From contig DISD01000098.1 in NCBI GenBank assembly GCA_002435715.1, forward strand, positions 1 to 41,535: a DNA stretch of 41,535 nucleotides, read 5' to 3'. The DNA is from Rhodospirillaceae bacterium UBA6219 (GTDB lineage Bacteria > Pseudomonadota > Alphaproteobacteria > Rhodospirillales > Magnetospirillaceae). The notes beneath the pieces are model-generated. The model was not told where the DNA came from. It saw only the letters and a program-made list of their open reading frames with translations, and did not search any database. This document shows, piece after piece, positions 25,358 to 34,206 of this stretch. The position numbers and the translations under genes are program-made. Each line of letters opens with the position of its first letter. Positions within the stretch are counted from its first letter, which is position 1.

Positions 25358-25834
25358 TCAATCGGCCTGATAAGTTCCCGATTTACCCCCTGACTTGTGC
25401 AGAAGGCGGATATCGGTGATGCGCATGGCCTTGTCCACCGCCTTGACCATGTCATAGACGGTGAGGGCGGCGACGGAGACGGCGGTCAGCGCCTCCATCT
25501 CGACGCCGGTCTGGCCTTTCAACTTGCAGGTGGCGGTGATATCCACGGCATTGCGCGCCGGGTCCAGCACCAGTTCCACCTTGACCGAGGTCAGCGCCAG
25601 CGGGTGACACAAAGGGATCAGGTCGGGGGTGCGCTTGGCCCCCATGATGCCGGCTAATTGGGCGACGGCCAAGACATCACCCTTTTTCAATCCCCGGGCC
25701 TGGATCAGCGCCATGGTTTCAGGGGCCATCAGCACCGAACCGGCCGCCACCGCCACCCGTTCACTGTCGGCCTTGTCCGACACGTCGACCATGACGGCGT
25801 TGCCCGAAATGTCGAAATGGGTGAGATCGGCCAT
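25358..25834 (-). CDS. moaC: Cyclic pyranopterin monophosphate synthase
   Basis: Second step of molybdenum cofactor synthesis: makes cyclic pyranopterin monophosphate from 3',8-cyclo-GTP. The 158-aa protein carries the family motifs LIPLCHPLALTSV, GVEMEALTAVSVAALTVYDM and VDKAMRITDIRLLHKSGGKSG with the catalytic lysines. It starts six bases past the trpC stop, so it is cotranscribed with the trp genes. In many relatives moeA follows moaC before lexA; here there is no moeA. Confidence 0.97.
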   Translation of the reverse strand: MADLTHFDISGNAVMVDVSDKADSERVAVAAGSVLMAPETMALIQARGLKKGDVLAVAQLAGIMGAKRTPDLIPLCHPLALTSVKVELVLDPARNAVDITATCKLKGQTGVEMEALTAVSVAALTVYDMVKAVDKAMRITDIRLLHKSGGKSGTYQAD

Positions 25835-25840
25835 GGTGGA

Positions 25841-26644
25841 TTACCCCTTGGCCCCGGCCAGCAGCACCTTGGTCGCCAATTCCACGTCGTCACGTTTCAT
25901 CAAGGATTCGCCGATCAAGAAACGCTTGGCCCCGGCAGCGATCATGCGCTTGACGTCAACCGGCGAATGGATGCCGCTTTCACAGACCAGGTGGCGGTCG
26001 GCGGGGATCAGCGGCGCCAATCGTTCGGTGGTACCCAGGTCGGTCTTCATGATCTTGAGGTCACGGTTGTTGACGCCGATCAGTTTGGATTTCAGCCTCA
26101 GGCCGCGTTCCAGCTCGACTTCATTATGAACCTCGATCAAAACATCCATGCCGTAATCCAGCGCGATGCTTTCCATATTCGACATTTCGTCGTCAGTCAG
26201 CGCGCCGACGATCAGCAAGATGGCGTCGGCCCCCAGGGCGCGGGCTTCCACCACCTGGTAGGGGTCAACCATGAAATCCTTGCGGATCACCGGCAGGTCC
26301 ACGGCGGAACGGGCTTCGCCCAGATGGGCGTCGGTGCCTTGGAAGAACTTGTTGGTCAACACCGACAGACAGGCGGCGCCGGCGCGGGCATAGGCACGGG
26401 CCAACTGGGCCGGCTCGAAGGTGGGGCGGATCAAGCCGGCGGACGGCGAGGCCTTCTTGATCTCGGCGATCAGGCCGATGCCGATTTCATCCACCTTTTT
26501 GTCCAAGGCGGCGGCGAAACCGCGCGGCGGCGCCTGGTCCTTGGCCCGCTTCAGCAATTCCTGGATCGGACGCTGGGATTTGTGCTGGGCGACTTCGGCC
26601 CTCTTGTCGTCGCAGATGCGGTCCAGGATGGTTCCGGTGGACAT
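25841..26644 (-). CDS. trpC: Indole-3-glycerol phosphate synthase
   Basis: Cyclises CdRP to indole-3-glycerol phosphate in tryptophan synthesis. The 267-aa (beta/alpha)8 barrel has the catalytic Lys/Glu segments LIAEIKKASPSAGLI, VIRKDFMVDPYQV, LIEVHNEVEL, IGVNNRDLKI, VCESGIHSPVDV and FLIGESLMK. It is monofunctional, with no PRAI (TrpF) domain. The ATG at 26644 follows the trpD stop by a single base; the same frame continues further upstream, but those residues do not resemble TrpC. moaC follows. Confidence 0.97.
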   Translation of the reverse strand: MSTGTILDRICDDKRAEVAQHKSQRPIQELLKRAKDQAPPRGFAAALDKKVDEIGIGLIAEIKKASPSAGLIRPTFEPAQLARAYARAGAACLSVLTNKFFQGTDAHLGEARSAVDLPVIRKDFMVDPYQVVEARALGADAILLIVGALTDDEMSNMESIALDYGMDVLIEVHNEVELERGLRLKSKLIGVNNRDLKIMKTDLGTTERLAPLIPADRHLVCESGIHSPVDVKRMIAAGAKRFLIGESLMKRDDVELATKVLLAGAKG

Positions 26645-26645
26645 C

Positions 26646-27695
26646 TCAGCCCTCGCGGTTGGTGATGGTGACCATGCGGTCAAGGGTGGCGCGGGCGGCC
26701 CCTTCGTCGATGGATTTGGCGGCCAGGGCGACACCGTCCTTCAAATCGGCGGCTTTGCCGGCGACCACCAGGGCGGCGGCGGCGTTCAGCAGTACGATGT
26801 CGCGATAGGCGCCGGGTGCCCCATCCAAAAGGGCACGCAAGGCCGTGGCGTTGGTTTGGGCGTCGCCACCCTTCAGTTCCGAGGCATGGGCCATACGCAG
26901 TCCAGCATCGCCGGGACGGATTTCAAAGCTGTGGACTTGGCCGTCCTTGAATTCCGACACCAAGGACGGTGCCGTGGTGGACAATTCGTCCAAGCCGTCC
27001 AGACCATGGACCACCCAGGCGCGCTTGACGCCCAGACGGCCCAGGACCTCGGCCATGGGTTCCACCCATTGGCTGGCGAACACGCCCAGCAACTGGTAAT
27101 CGGCCTGGGCCGGATTGGCCAGCGGCCCCAACAGATTGAAAATAGTCCGGGTGCCCAATTCAACGCGCGGGCCGGCCACGTGGCGCATGGCGTTGTGATG
27201 GCGTGGCGCCATCAGGAAGCCGATATTGTTCTGCCACAGGCTTTCCTTGACCAACGCCATGTCGGCGTCGACCTTGATGCCCAGCGCGCTCAGGACGTCG
27301 GCGGAACCGGATTTCGACGACAGCGCCCGATTGCCATGTTTGGCCACCGGCACACCGGCGCCGGCCACCACGAAGGCGGCAGCGGTGGAAATGTTGAAGG
27401 TGCCTGATCCATCGCCACCAGTACCGCAGGTGTCGATGGCCCCGGCCGGCGCTTCGACCCGCAGCGCCTTGGCCCGCATGATACGGGCGGCGCCGGTGAT
27501 CTCCTCGACGGTTTCGCCGCGCACACGTAGCGCCATCAGCAATCCGCCGATCTGCGCCGGGGTGGCGTCGCCCGACATGATGACCTCGAACACTTCCTCG
27601 GCCTGGTCTTCGGACATGGTGTGGCCGGCGGCGATGCGGCCCAGGATTTCTTTCATCAGCGCCAGGCTGACCGGGACGGGGGCGGGGGTGTTCAT
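26646..27695 (-). CDS. trpD: Anthranilate phosphoribosyltransferase
   Basis: Attaches phosphoribosyl from PRPP to anthranilate. The 349-aa protein has the PRPP-binding DTCGTGGDGSGTFNISTAAA loop, KHGNRALSSKSGSADVL and the metal-binding DGLDELSTT. The ATG at 27695 overlaps the trpG stop by one base (TGATG); the frame is open to 27800, but those extra residues read as trpG shadow. Part of trpG-trpD-trpC-moaC. Confidence 0.97.
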   Translation of the reverse strand: MNTPAPVPVSLALMKEILGRIAAGHTMSEDQAEEVFEVIMSGDATPAQIGGLLMALRVRGETVEEITGAARIMRAKALRVEAPAGAIDTCGTGGDGSGTFNISTAAAFVVAGAGVPVAKHGNRALSSKSGSADVLSALGIKVDADMALVKESLWQNNIGFLMAPRHHNAMRHVAGPRVELGTRTIFNLLGPLANPAQADYQLLGVFASQWVEPMAEVLGRLGVKRAWVVHGLDGLDELSTTAPSLVSEFKDGQVHSFEIRPGDAGLRMAHASELKGGDAQTNATALRALLDGAPGAYRDIVLLNAAAALVVAGKAADLKDGVALAAKSIDEGAARATLDRMVTITNREG

Positions 27696-28285
27696 CAGGC
27701 GGCTTCCCCTTGGCTGCGGCGGCACAGATCGATGAAGTTCTTCAACATGGCGTGGCCGTGTTCGGTTTCGATGCTTTCGGGATGGAACTGCACCCCCCAC
27801 ACCGGCAGGTCGTTATGGGTGATGCCCATGATCAAGCCGTCTTCGGTCCAGGCCGACACATGCAAGGTGTTGGGCAGGCTGGCGCGGTCCACCACCAGCG
27901 AATGATAGCGGGTGGCGCGGAACGGCGAGGGCAGACCGGCGAAGCAGCCGGTGCCATCATGGTGGATAATGTCCACCTTGCCATGCATGGGCTGCGGGGC
28001 GCGGACCACGTTGCCGCCAAAGGCCTGGCCCATGGCCTGTTCGCCCAGGCAGACACCGAACAGCGGCACTCTTCCGGCGGCTTGGCGGATCAAATCCAGG
28101 CAGATACCGGCACGGTCGGGGTCGCAGGGGCCGGGCGAGATGACGATGCCTTCCGGCTGCATGGCCAGGGCTTCGTCGACACTCAGGGCGTCGTTACGGC
28201 GGACTTCCACCTGGGCGCCTAATTCGCCCAGGTAGTGCCACAGGTTATAGGTGAAGCTGTCGTAATTGTCGATCAGCAGGAACAT
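27695..28285 (-). CDS. trpG: Anthranilate synthase component II (glutamine amidotransferase)
   Basis: Supplies ammonia to TrpE; may also serve PabB for folate. 196 aa with the class I glutamine amidotransferase triad: nucleophile C79 in FGVCLGEQAMGQ and the His-Glu pair in QFHPESIETEHG; N-terminus LLIDNYDSFTYNLWHYL is typical. First gene of trpGDC-moaC on the minus strand. Its partner trpE is about 6 kb upstream with a chemoreceptor gene and the copper genes in between, so the trp genes are split. Only about 60 bases separate it from the preceding chemoreceptor stop; no leader peptide was seen. Confidence 0.95.
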   Translation of the reverse strand: MFLLIDNYDSFTYNLWHYLGELGAQVEVRRNDALSVDEALAMQPEGIVISPGPCDPDRAGICLDLIRQAAGRVPLFGVCLGEQAMGQAFGGNVVRAPQPMHGKVDIIHHDGTGCFAGLPSPFRATRYHSLVVDRASLPNTLHVSAWTEDGLIMGITHNDLPVWGVQFHPESIETEHGHAMLKNFIDLCRRSQGEAA

Positions 28286-28347
28286 GGCTTGAAACCGCCC
28301 CGGACAAATGGATCAGGGGCGCAGAATGCAGGGGCGGGGCGCCCAGG

Positions 28348-29736
28348 TCAAGGATTGGGCGCGGCCTTGAAGGCAACGCGGAAGCCGCCCCAATGCCGAC
28401 CTTTGACCATGATGGGGGCAGAGGCTTCTTTCAGCAGCATGAACTGGCCGCCGCCCATGTCGCGACGATAGGTCTGCAACAGGAACGGATCTTGGTTGGT
28501 GGCCGAACGCATGGCGGTGCGGTCGGTGAAGAAACGCCGGTTGCGGCAATTGGCGTTGTTCCACACCGGGTCGGCGCCCTGGGGTTTGGAATATTGTTCG
28601 TGGTGGGTGGGCAAATAGCCGTTGCGATCGATGGCGGCGCAGATCAGCAACAGCGGCGACACCTTCAGCAACTCGTCCTGGATGGGGCGTAGCGTGCGAT
28701 CGGTGAAGCCGACGAACTTGGTGGTGAATTGTTCCGGGGTGCTGTTGGCGACCTTTTGATAGTTCTCGTCGAACAAATCCGCCATGGCCAACTGGCCATT
28801 GGCGACAGCGTCTTCGAACAAGGCTGAAATGCGGGCGGCGGTGTTGCGGGCGGCTTCGATGAATACCTGGTTGGGGGTGTCGTAACCCTGGTCGCTGATG
28901 AACCCCATCAATTCTTCCGACTGGCGCAACAGCATGTTGATGCGTTGATCGGCGTCTTTCAAATCGTTGCCGGTGGTTTCCAGGCTGACGGTGAAGGTGT
29001 CGACGTAATCGACCACGTCTTCGCATTGCTGGTGGCTTTCGGCGCTGGCTGCCGAAATCTCGGACACCTTGGCGGCGACGGTGTTCAGTACCTGTTCGAA
29101 TCCTTCCACCGTGTCGCCGATGATGCCGACGCCTTGGCTGACTTCGTCGGCGGTCTGGACGGTGACGGTACTGGCCTGCACCAGATCGTTGATACTTTCC
29201 GAAAGCGAGGCGACGGCGCCGTCGATGCCGGCGGTGACGTCGCTGGTACGGCGCGACAGCGTTTTGACCGCCGAGGCGACGACGGCAAAACCCCGCCCGG
29301 CCTCGCCGGCGCGTTCGGCTTCGATGGTGGCGTTCAAAGCCAAAAGATTGGTCTTGCCGGCGATGACCTGAATGGATTGGGCCCGGCTGCCCACTTCGGT
29401 CAGCATGGAATCCAGTTCCGACAATTGCGACCGGATGGCCTGTACCGATTGGGCCAGGGCGGCGATGTCACCCAAAGCCGCCCGGACGGTGGTCAGGGAT
29501 TGCCGTGAATTTTCTCCGGCGTCGGCGGCGGTCTGGTTGGTTTCCTGCCCTGATTGGGCGATCTCGGCGATCACCATGTCCAATTGGCCGGTGATGTCGC
29601 GGATATGGGCGAAACCTTCGCGTTGTTGGGCAACGAATTTCGAGACGTCGTCGATGCTGCCGGCGATGTCGGCGACTTCCAGCACCAGTTTCTCGACCCG
29701 TGCCAGAATCTCGACGGCAAAGGTTTGCGGATTCAT
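28348..29736 (-). CDS. Soluble methyl-accepting chemotaxis protein with C-terminal sensor domain
   Basis: A 462-aa receptor without membrane helices. The order is reversed from usual: the signalling domain comes first, with hairpin tip KTNLLALNATIEAERAGEAGRGFAVV at about 128-153, and an apparently ligand-binding domain follows (about 280-462). That domain ends RDMGGGQFMLLKEASAP, then IMVKGRHWGGFRVAF, which resembles the last part of PAS/Cache-like sensor domains. It has no HAMP. GGGAGGAA precedes the ATG at 29736. It is divergent from copA across 164 bases. Likely an internal redox, oxygen or metabolite sensor; the ligand is unknown. Confidence 0.9.
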   Translation of the reverse strand: MNPQTFAVEILARVEKLVLEVADIAGSIDDVSKFVAQQREGFAHIRDITGQLDMVIAEIAQSGQETNQTAADAGENSRQSLTTVRAALGDIAALAQSVQAIRSQLSELDSMLTEVGSRAQSIQVIAGKTNLLALNATIEAERAGEAGRGFAVVASAVKTLSRRTSDVTAGIDGAVASLSESINDLVQASTVTVQTADEVSQGVGIIGDTVEGFEQVLNTVAAKVSEISAASAESHQQCEDVVDYVDTFTVSLETTGNDLKDADQRINMLLRQSEELMGFISDQGYDTPNQVFIEAARNTAARISALFEDAVANGQLAMADLFDENYQKVANSTPEQFTTKFVGFTDRTLRPIQDELLKVSPLLLICAAIDRNGYLPTHHEQYSKPQGADPVWNNANCRNRRFFTDRTAMRSATNQDPFLLQTYRRDMGGGQFMLLKEASAPIMVKGRHWGGFRVAFKAAPNP

Positions 29737-29837
29737 TCAGTATTCCTCCCTCGGGTCCTTTGAGGATCTTGGTGTCCTCGGTTGGGGGCAGTTTGTCAGG
29801 TTAAAACGGTACGAGAAAGCCGATTTTTCGTATATGC

Positions 29838-29868
29838 TTGACCTTCTAGTTACTGGAAGGTGCATTCT
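29838..29868 (+). promoter_or_regulatory. CueR-type promoter of copA
   Basis: TTGACC (29838-29843), a 19-base spacer and CATTCT (29863-29868). The spacer contains the dyad ACCTTC-N8-GGAAGGT (from 29841), the MerR-family copper operator; the overlong 19-base spacer is the hallmark of MerR-type activation. It lies 32 bases before copA; the regulator cueR is downstream. Confidence 0.88.
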
Positions 29869-29900
29869 GGCGTTAACGTCACTTTCAAAGGGTTAGCGCC

Positions 29901-32279
29901 ATGGCTATGGCAAGTGCCGAATCGCTGGTTTCCTTTCCCATTCGCGGGATGACTTGCGCAGCTTGTTCCACCCGACTGGAAAAAGTGTTGGGGCGGGTGG
30001 ACGGAGTCGCCGCCGCTTCGGTGTCGCTGGCGGCCGAACAGGCGGATATCCGTTTCGACAAGGACATGGTGGTTCCCCAGCAATTGGTCGAGGCGGTGAC
30101 CAAGGCCGGTTTCTCGGTACCCGAAGACCAAGTGGAAATGTCTATCGCTGGCATGACCTGCGCTGCTTGCTCGACGCGTCTTGAAAAGGTGCTGGGGAAG
30201 GTGTCCGGTGTCGGCCAGGCCAGCGTCAACCTGGCGACTGAACGGGCGTCGGTGCGTTTCCCCGCCGGGATCGTTGCGGCCGCGGACTTGATTCTCGCGG
30301 TGCAAAAGGCCGGTTTTACCGCCCAGTTGGTGCAAAATTCCGATGATCAGATGAGGCGCGAAGAACAGGCCTACGCGGCCGATTTGCGACGTCAAACCTT
30401 GCGTCTGGTGGTTTCGTCGGCGCTGACCCTGCCGCTGGTGCTGGCCATGGTGGCCCATATGCTGGACTTGGGATGGACCCTGTCGGGTTGGATGCAAATG
30501 GTGTTGTCGGCCCCGGTGCAGTTCTGGATCGGCTGGCGGTTTTATACCGGCGCGTGGGCGTCCCTGCGCGGCGGGGCGGGGAACATGGATGTCCTGGTTT
30601 CCTTGGGCACCAGTGCGGCTTGGGGGGTATCCGCTTGGCACGTGCTGCAAGGTCATGGCGAACACGCCGATTTGTATTTCGAAGGTGCCGCGGTGGTCAT
30701 CACCTTGGTGCTGTTGGGCAAGTTGTTGGAAGCCAGGGCCAAGCGTTCCGCCGCCGGTGCCATCCGCGCCTTGATGAAGCTGCGGCCCGATACCGCCAGG
30801 GTGGAACGTGGCGACAGCGTGGTGGAAATTCCCGCCGACAGCGTGGCCCCCGGAGACGTGGTGCAGGTGCGCCCAGGCGAACGTGTCCCGGTAGATGGTC
30901 TGGTGGTCGAGGGGGCTTCGCAGGTGGACGAATCGCTGATCACCGGTGAAAGCCTGCCGGTGGCCCGCGAGGTCGGCGACGAGGTGGTCGCCGGTGCGGT
31001 CAATGGCGATGGGTTGTTGCGTGTGCAGGCGCTGCGGGTGGGCGGCGAAAGCACCATTTCGCGCATCATTCGCATGGTTCAAGGGGCGCAAGCCACCAAG
31101 GCGCCGGTGCAAAAGCTGGTGGATCGCATCTCGGCCATCTTCGTTCCGGTGGTGGTGGGGCTGGCGGCGTTGTCGTTTTTGGGCTGGTGGCTGGTGGGGG
31201 GTGACGTTGGCCAGGCCTTCGTCGCCGCCATCTCGGTGCTGGTGATCGCTTGCCCTTGCGCCTTGGGGCTGGCGACTCCCACCGCCTTGATGGTCGGCAC
31301 CGGGGTGGCCGCCCGTCACGGTATCTTGATCAAGGATGCCGAGGCCTTGGAAATGGCCCGCGCCGTCACCGTGGCGGTGTTCGATAAGACCGGCACCCTG
31401 ACCCAAGGGAAACCCAGTGTAGTGGCCTTGCAGGGGGCGCCCGAGCTGCTGTTGCTGGCCGCTTCGGCCCAGCAGGGCAGCGAACATCCCCTGGCCGCCG
31501 CCGTTCTGGCCCGGGCATCGGATTTGACCTTGCTGCGACCGGAAAGTTTCAAGGCGCTGCCTGGACGCGGTTTGGAAGTTCGGTTGGACGGACGCACCAT
31601 CTTGGTGGGTTCGCCCCGCCTGATGGCCGAACGCGGTCTCGACATGTCGGCTTTCGCCGAACCCGCCCAGGCCGAGGAAGAACAAGGGCGCACGGTGATG
31701 TGGGTGGCGGCGGATGGGATTGTCCTGGGCATGATCGCCGTCGCCGACCCGGTCAAACCCTCTTCGCGCCAAGCGGTTGTCGCCTTGGTGGAGATGGGGG
31801 TGAAACCGGTGCTGCTGACTGGCGACAATGCGCGTGCCGCCCATGCCGTGGCCGGTCAATTGGGGATCGAACGGGTGATCGCCGAAGTGCTGCCCGAGGA
31901 CAAGGCGGCGGAAATCGAACGCTTGAAGTCTGAAGGCGCCATCGTCGCCATGGTCGGTGACGGTATCAACGACGCCCCGGCTTTGGCCGCTGCCCATGTG
32001 GGGGTGGCCATGGGCACGGGGACCGACGTGGCCATGCAGGCCGCCGGCATCACCCTGGTCAAGGGCGATCCGGCCTTGCTGGCCCAGGCCCTGTCGGTGT
32101 CGCGCGCCACCCGGTCGAAGATCCGTCAGAATTTGTTCTGGGCGTTCTTTTACAACGTGGTGGCCATTCCGGCTTCGGCGCTGGGCCTGCTCACCCCGGC
32201 GATCGCCGGGGCCGCCATGGCGTTTTCCAGCGTCTCGGTGGTGTCCAATTCCTTGTTGCTGCGCCGGTGGAGGGGCTGA
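29901..32279 (+). CDS. copA: Copper-exporting P1B-type ATPase
   Basis: Pumps Cu(I) out of the cytoplasm. 792 aa: two N-terminal heavy-metal-binding domains with GMTCAACSTRLEKVLG (C19/C22 and C87/C90), then eight membrane helices, actuator with VDESLITGESLP, transport CPC at 451-453 in IACPCALGLATPTAL, phosphorylation D495 in FDKTGTLTQGKP, and hinge GDGINDAPALAAAHVGVAMG. All residues needed for Cu(I) transport are present. Its promoter fits CueR. The stop overlaps the cueR ATG by one base, so pump and sensor are coupled. Confidence 0.97.
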   Translation: MAMASAESLVSFPIRGMTCAACSTRLEKVLGRVDGVAAASVSLAAEQADIRFDKDMVVPQQLVEAVTKAGFSVPEDQVEMSIAGMTCAACSTRLEKVLGKVSGVGQASVNLATERASVRFPAGIVAAADLILAVQKAGFTAQLVQNSDDQMRREEQAYAADLRRQTLRLVVSSALTLPLVLAMVAHMLDLGWTLSGWMQMVLSAPVQFWIGWRFYTGAWASLRGGAGNMDVLVSLGTSAAWGVSAWHVLQGHGEHADLYFEGAAVVITLVLLGKLLEARAKRSAAGAIRALMKLRPDTARVERGDSVVEIPADSVAPGDVVQVRPGERVPVDGLVVEGASQVDESLITGESLPVAREVGDEVVAGAVNGDGLLRVQALRVGGESTISRIIRMVQGAQATKAPVQKLVDRISAIFVPVVVGLAALSFLGWWLVGGDVGQAFVAAISVLVIACPCALGLATPTALMVGTGVAARHGILIKDAEALEMARAVTVAVFDKTGTLTQGKPSVVALQGAPELLLLAASAQQGSEHPLAAAVLARASDLTLLRPESFKALPGRGLEVRLDGRTILVGSPRLMAERGLDMSAFAEPAQAEEEQGRTVMWVAADGIVLGMIAVADPVKPSSRQAVVALVEMGVKPVLLTGDNARAAHAVAGQLGIERVIAEVLPEDKAAEIERLKSEGAIVAMVGDGINDAPALAAAHVGVAMGTGTDVAMQAAGITLVKGDPALLAQALSVSRATRSKIRQNLFWAFFYNVVAIPASALGLLTPAIAGAAMAFSSVSVVSNSLLLRRWRG

Positions 32280-32695
32280 TGAACATCGGAATGGCTTCGA
32301 AGAAATCCGGGGTTCCGGCCAAGACCATTCGTTATTACGAGGATATCGGCCTGATTCCCGTCGCTGGGCGCACCGCTTCGGGATATCGCGACTATGGTGA
32401 TGCCGAGGTCGAAACCCTGAAATTCATCAACCGGGCCCGCTCCTTGGGTTTTTCTGTCCATGATGTGGGGGATTTGCTGGCCCTGTGGCGGGATCGAGGC
32501 CGGGCCAGTGCCGATGTGCGCCGCATCGCCCAGGGACATGTGGCGGCGGTGGATCGCAAGATCGCCGAATTGCAGGCCATCAAGCAGACCTTGGAAGGGT
32601 TAATCCATCGTTGCCACGGCGACGATCGTCCAGACTGCCCCATCCTGGCGGAATTGGCCCCGGCTTGTTGCGGTGGCGACGGCCACGGGCTATAA
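32279..32695 (+). CDS. cueR: Cu(I)-responsive MerR-family activator CueR
   Basis: Activates copper-export genes on binding Cu(I). The 138-aa protein has the N-terminal MerR helix-turn-helix (MNIGMASKKSGVPAKTIRYYEDIGLIP), a dimerisation helix, and the metal loop RCHGDDRPDCPI with C112 and C120, the same positions as in E. coli CueR; a C-terminal ACCGG gives two additional cysteines. It overlaps the copA stop by one base. Two promoters of the matching type are in this window, before copA and before copZ. Confidence 0.95.
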   Translation: MNIGMASKKSGVPAKTIRYYEDIGLIPVAGRTASGYRDYGDAEVETLKFINRARSLGFSVHDVGDLLALWRDRGRASADVRRIAQGHVAAVDRKIAELQAIKQTLEGLIHRCHGDDRPDCPILAELAPACCGGDGHGL

Positions 32696-32724
32696 ACCGG
32701 CGACGATTGGGCAGGAGGTGCGCA

Positions 32725-33882
32725 TTGTCGCGGCGCGAAATCAGGCGCATGTTGATGCAAAGCAGGCGCCCGCCCACCCATCACAAGCCGTGGGCGGTCA
32801 GTCTGATGATGGTGCTGGTGCTGGCAGCCGGTATCGGCATCGGTGTCGGATCGGGCTATGCCATCCTGGCGGCGCGTTCGGAGCGTCAAGCCAGCAACGC
32901 CTGGGAACAGGCGGAAATGCAGGTCGACCGCCCGGCTCGGCGCGCCGAGATGCTGACTTTGCCGGACCCTGAACCGGAAGCCGAGCCCGCCCCCGAACCC
33001 TTCGAACCGTTGACACCGCTGCCCGAGCGCCGTCCCGACGGCTTGGCCGGTGATTCGCCGCCTATGGCTGGCGCTGAAATTCGCGTGCCGCCGCTGCCGC
33101 CCACGCAGATGGCAGCCTTACCGACGGCGGCGCCCTTACCGGCGCCCAGCCCGGATAAAAGCGGCAAGCCGGCTTGGGTGCGTTACGCGGTGCCGCCGCC
33201 GGCTATTGCTGGCAAGCCAATGATCGCTGTGGTCATCGACGATTTGGGTGTTGATCGTCGCCGCAGCGAGAAGGTGGTCACTTTGCCGGGGCCGTTGACC
33301 CTGGCGTGGATGACCTATGCCGACAATTTGGGCGCCATCACCAAACAGGCCCACAGCCGGGGGCATGAATTGATGGTTCACATGCCCATGCAGCCGATGA
33401 GCGAATCCTACGACCCCGGTCCCGACGTGCTGGAAGTGGGGCTGAAAACCGACGAATTGCGCCGCCGTATCCGCTGGGGACTGAGCCGTTTCGACGGTTT
33501 CGTCGGCGTCAACAACCACATGGGATCGCGTTTTACCGCCGATAAGGTCGGCATGAGCGTGGTGATGGAAGAAATCAAGGCGCGCGGTCTGCTGTTCCTG
33601 GATTCGGTGACCACCCAGAAAAGCGTCGTGCCCGAACTGGCGCGGCAATACGACGTGCCCTTTGCCGCCCGTCATGTGTTCCTGGACAACGACATGGCGG
33701 TGTCGGCGGTCCGTGAACAATTGGCCAAGACCGAATCCTATGCCCGTAAGCATGGCGCCGCCATCGCTATCGGCCACCCCCATGATGGGACCATCGAGGC
33801 TTTGTCGGGGTGGTTGCCCACTTTGGCGGCCAAGGGCTTCGTGCTGGTGCCGGTCACCACCATTGTCCGTCAGGGTCGATGA
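32725..33882 (+). CDS. Divergent polysaccharide deacetylase (YibQ-like)
   Basis: A 385-aa exported protein. An N-terminal membrane anchor (WAVSLMMVLVLAAGIGIGVG) is followed by a Pro/Glu-rich linker (about 65-160) and a divergent polysaccharide deacetylase barrel with VIDDLGVDRRRSEKV, HMPMQPMSESYDPG, GVNNHMGSRFT and IGHPHDGTIEAL. Family members act on envelope glycans, but the substrate is unknown. A TTG start at 32725 is preferred, since AGGAGG lies six bases upstream; an ATG at 32749 would shorten it by eight residues. It begins 29 bases after cueR, between cueR and copZ, an unusual place for this family. Confidence 0.85.
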   Translation: MSRREIRRMLMQSRRPPTHHKPWAVSLMMVLVLAAGIGIGVGSGYAILAARSERQASNAWEQAEMQVDRPARRAEMLTLPDPEPEAEPAPEPFEPLTPLPERRPDGLAGDSPPMAGAEIRVPPLPPTQMAALPTAAPLPAPSPDKSGKPAWVRYAVPPPAIAGKPMIAVVIDDLGVDRRRSEKVVTLPGPLTLAWMTYADNLGAITKQAHSRGHELMVHMPMQPMSESYDPGPDVLEVGLKTDELRRRIRWGLSRFDGFVGVNNHMGSRFTADKVGMSVVMEEIKARGLLFLDSVTTQKSVVPELARQYDVPFAARHVFLDNDMAVSAVREQLAKTESYARKHGAAIAIGHPHDGTIEALSGWLPTLAAKGFVLVPVTTIVRQGR

Positions 33883-33892
33883 TTCTTCCGAC

Positions 33893-33923
33893 TTGACCTT
33901 CCAGTGGGGGGAACCTTCAATCT
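33893..33923 (+). promoter_or_regulatory. CueR-type promoter of copZ
   Basis: TTGACC (33893-33898), a 19-base spacer and CAATCT (33918-33923), almost identical to the copA promoter. The left dyad arm ACCTTCC is intact; the right arm GGAACCT is imperfect. It lies between the deacetylase stop and the copZ start. Confidence 0.8.
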
Positions 33924-33955
33924 AACCTCAGAGTGATCCCATCAGGAGCTGATCC

Positions 33956-34156
33956 ATGAGCACGACGTACAAGGTGAGCGGCATGACCTGTGGCGGCTGC
34001 GCCCGCTCGGTGGAACAGGCCATCAAGGCCGAGGCGCCGGCAGCCAATGTCACCATCGATTTGGGTACCGCCACCGTCACCGTGGACGGCGCCGACGAGG
34101 CGCAGGTCAAGAAGGCGGTGGACGGCGCCGGTTTCGATTTCCAGGGGGCTGCCTGA
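33956..34156 (+). CDS. copZ: Copper chaperone, heavy-metal-associated domain
   Basis: A 66-aa single HMA domain with the metal-binding motif SGMTCGGCARSVEQAI and the ferredoxin-like beta-alpha-beta-beta-alpha-beta pattern. Family members carry Cu(I) to CopA. AGGAG lies eight bases before the ATG. It has its own CueR-type promoter, 33 bases upstream, and a strong terminator four bases downstream, so it is a short monocistronic transcript under the same control as copA. Confidence 0.93.
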   Translation: MSTTYKVSGMTCGGCARSVEQAIKAEAPAANVTIDLGTATVTVDGADEAQVKKAVDGAGFDFQGAA

Positions 34157-34160
34157 CACA

Positions 34161-34193
34161 AAAAAGGCCGGGAACTGATCCCGGCCTTTTTTA
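34161..34193. terminator. Bidirectional terminator between copZ and trpE
   Basis: Perfect 13-bp stem (34161-34173 with 34179-34191), 5-base loop, A-run on the left and T-run on the right; it serves the convergent copZ (plus) and trpE (minus) transcripts. Confidence 0.93.
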
Positions 34194-34206
34194 TTGGCTT
34201 ATACGC

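Noticed and set aside
29850..31997. A 715-codon open frame on the minus strand
   Set aside because: Antisense to copA; the product is a Gln/His/Gly-rich low-complexity string without motifs.
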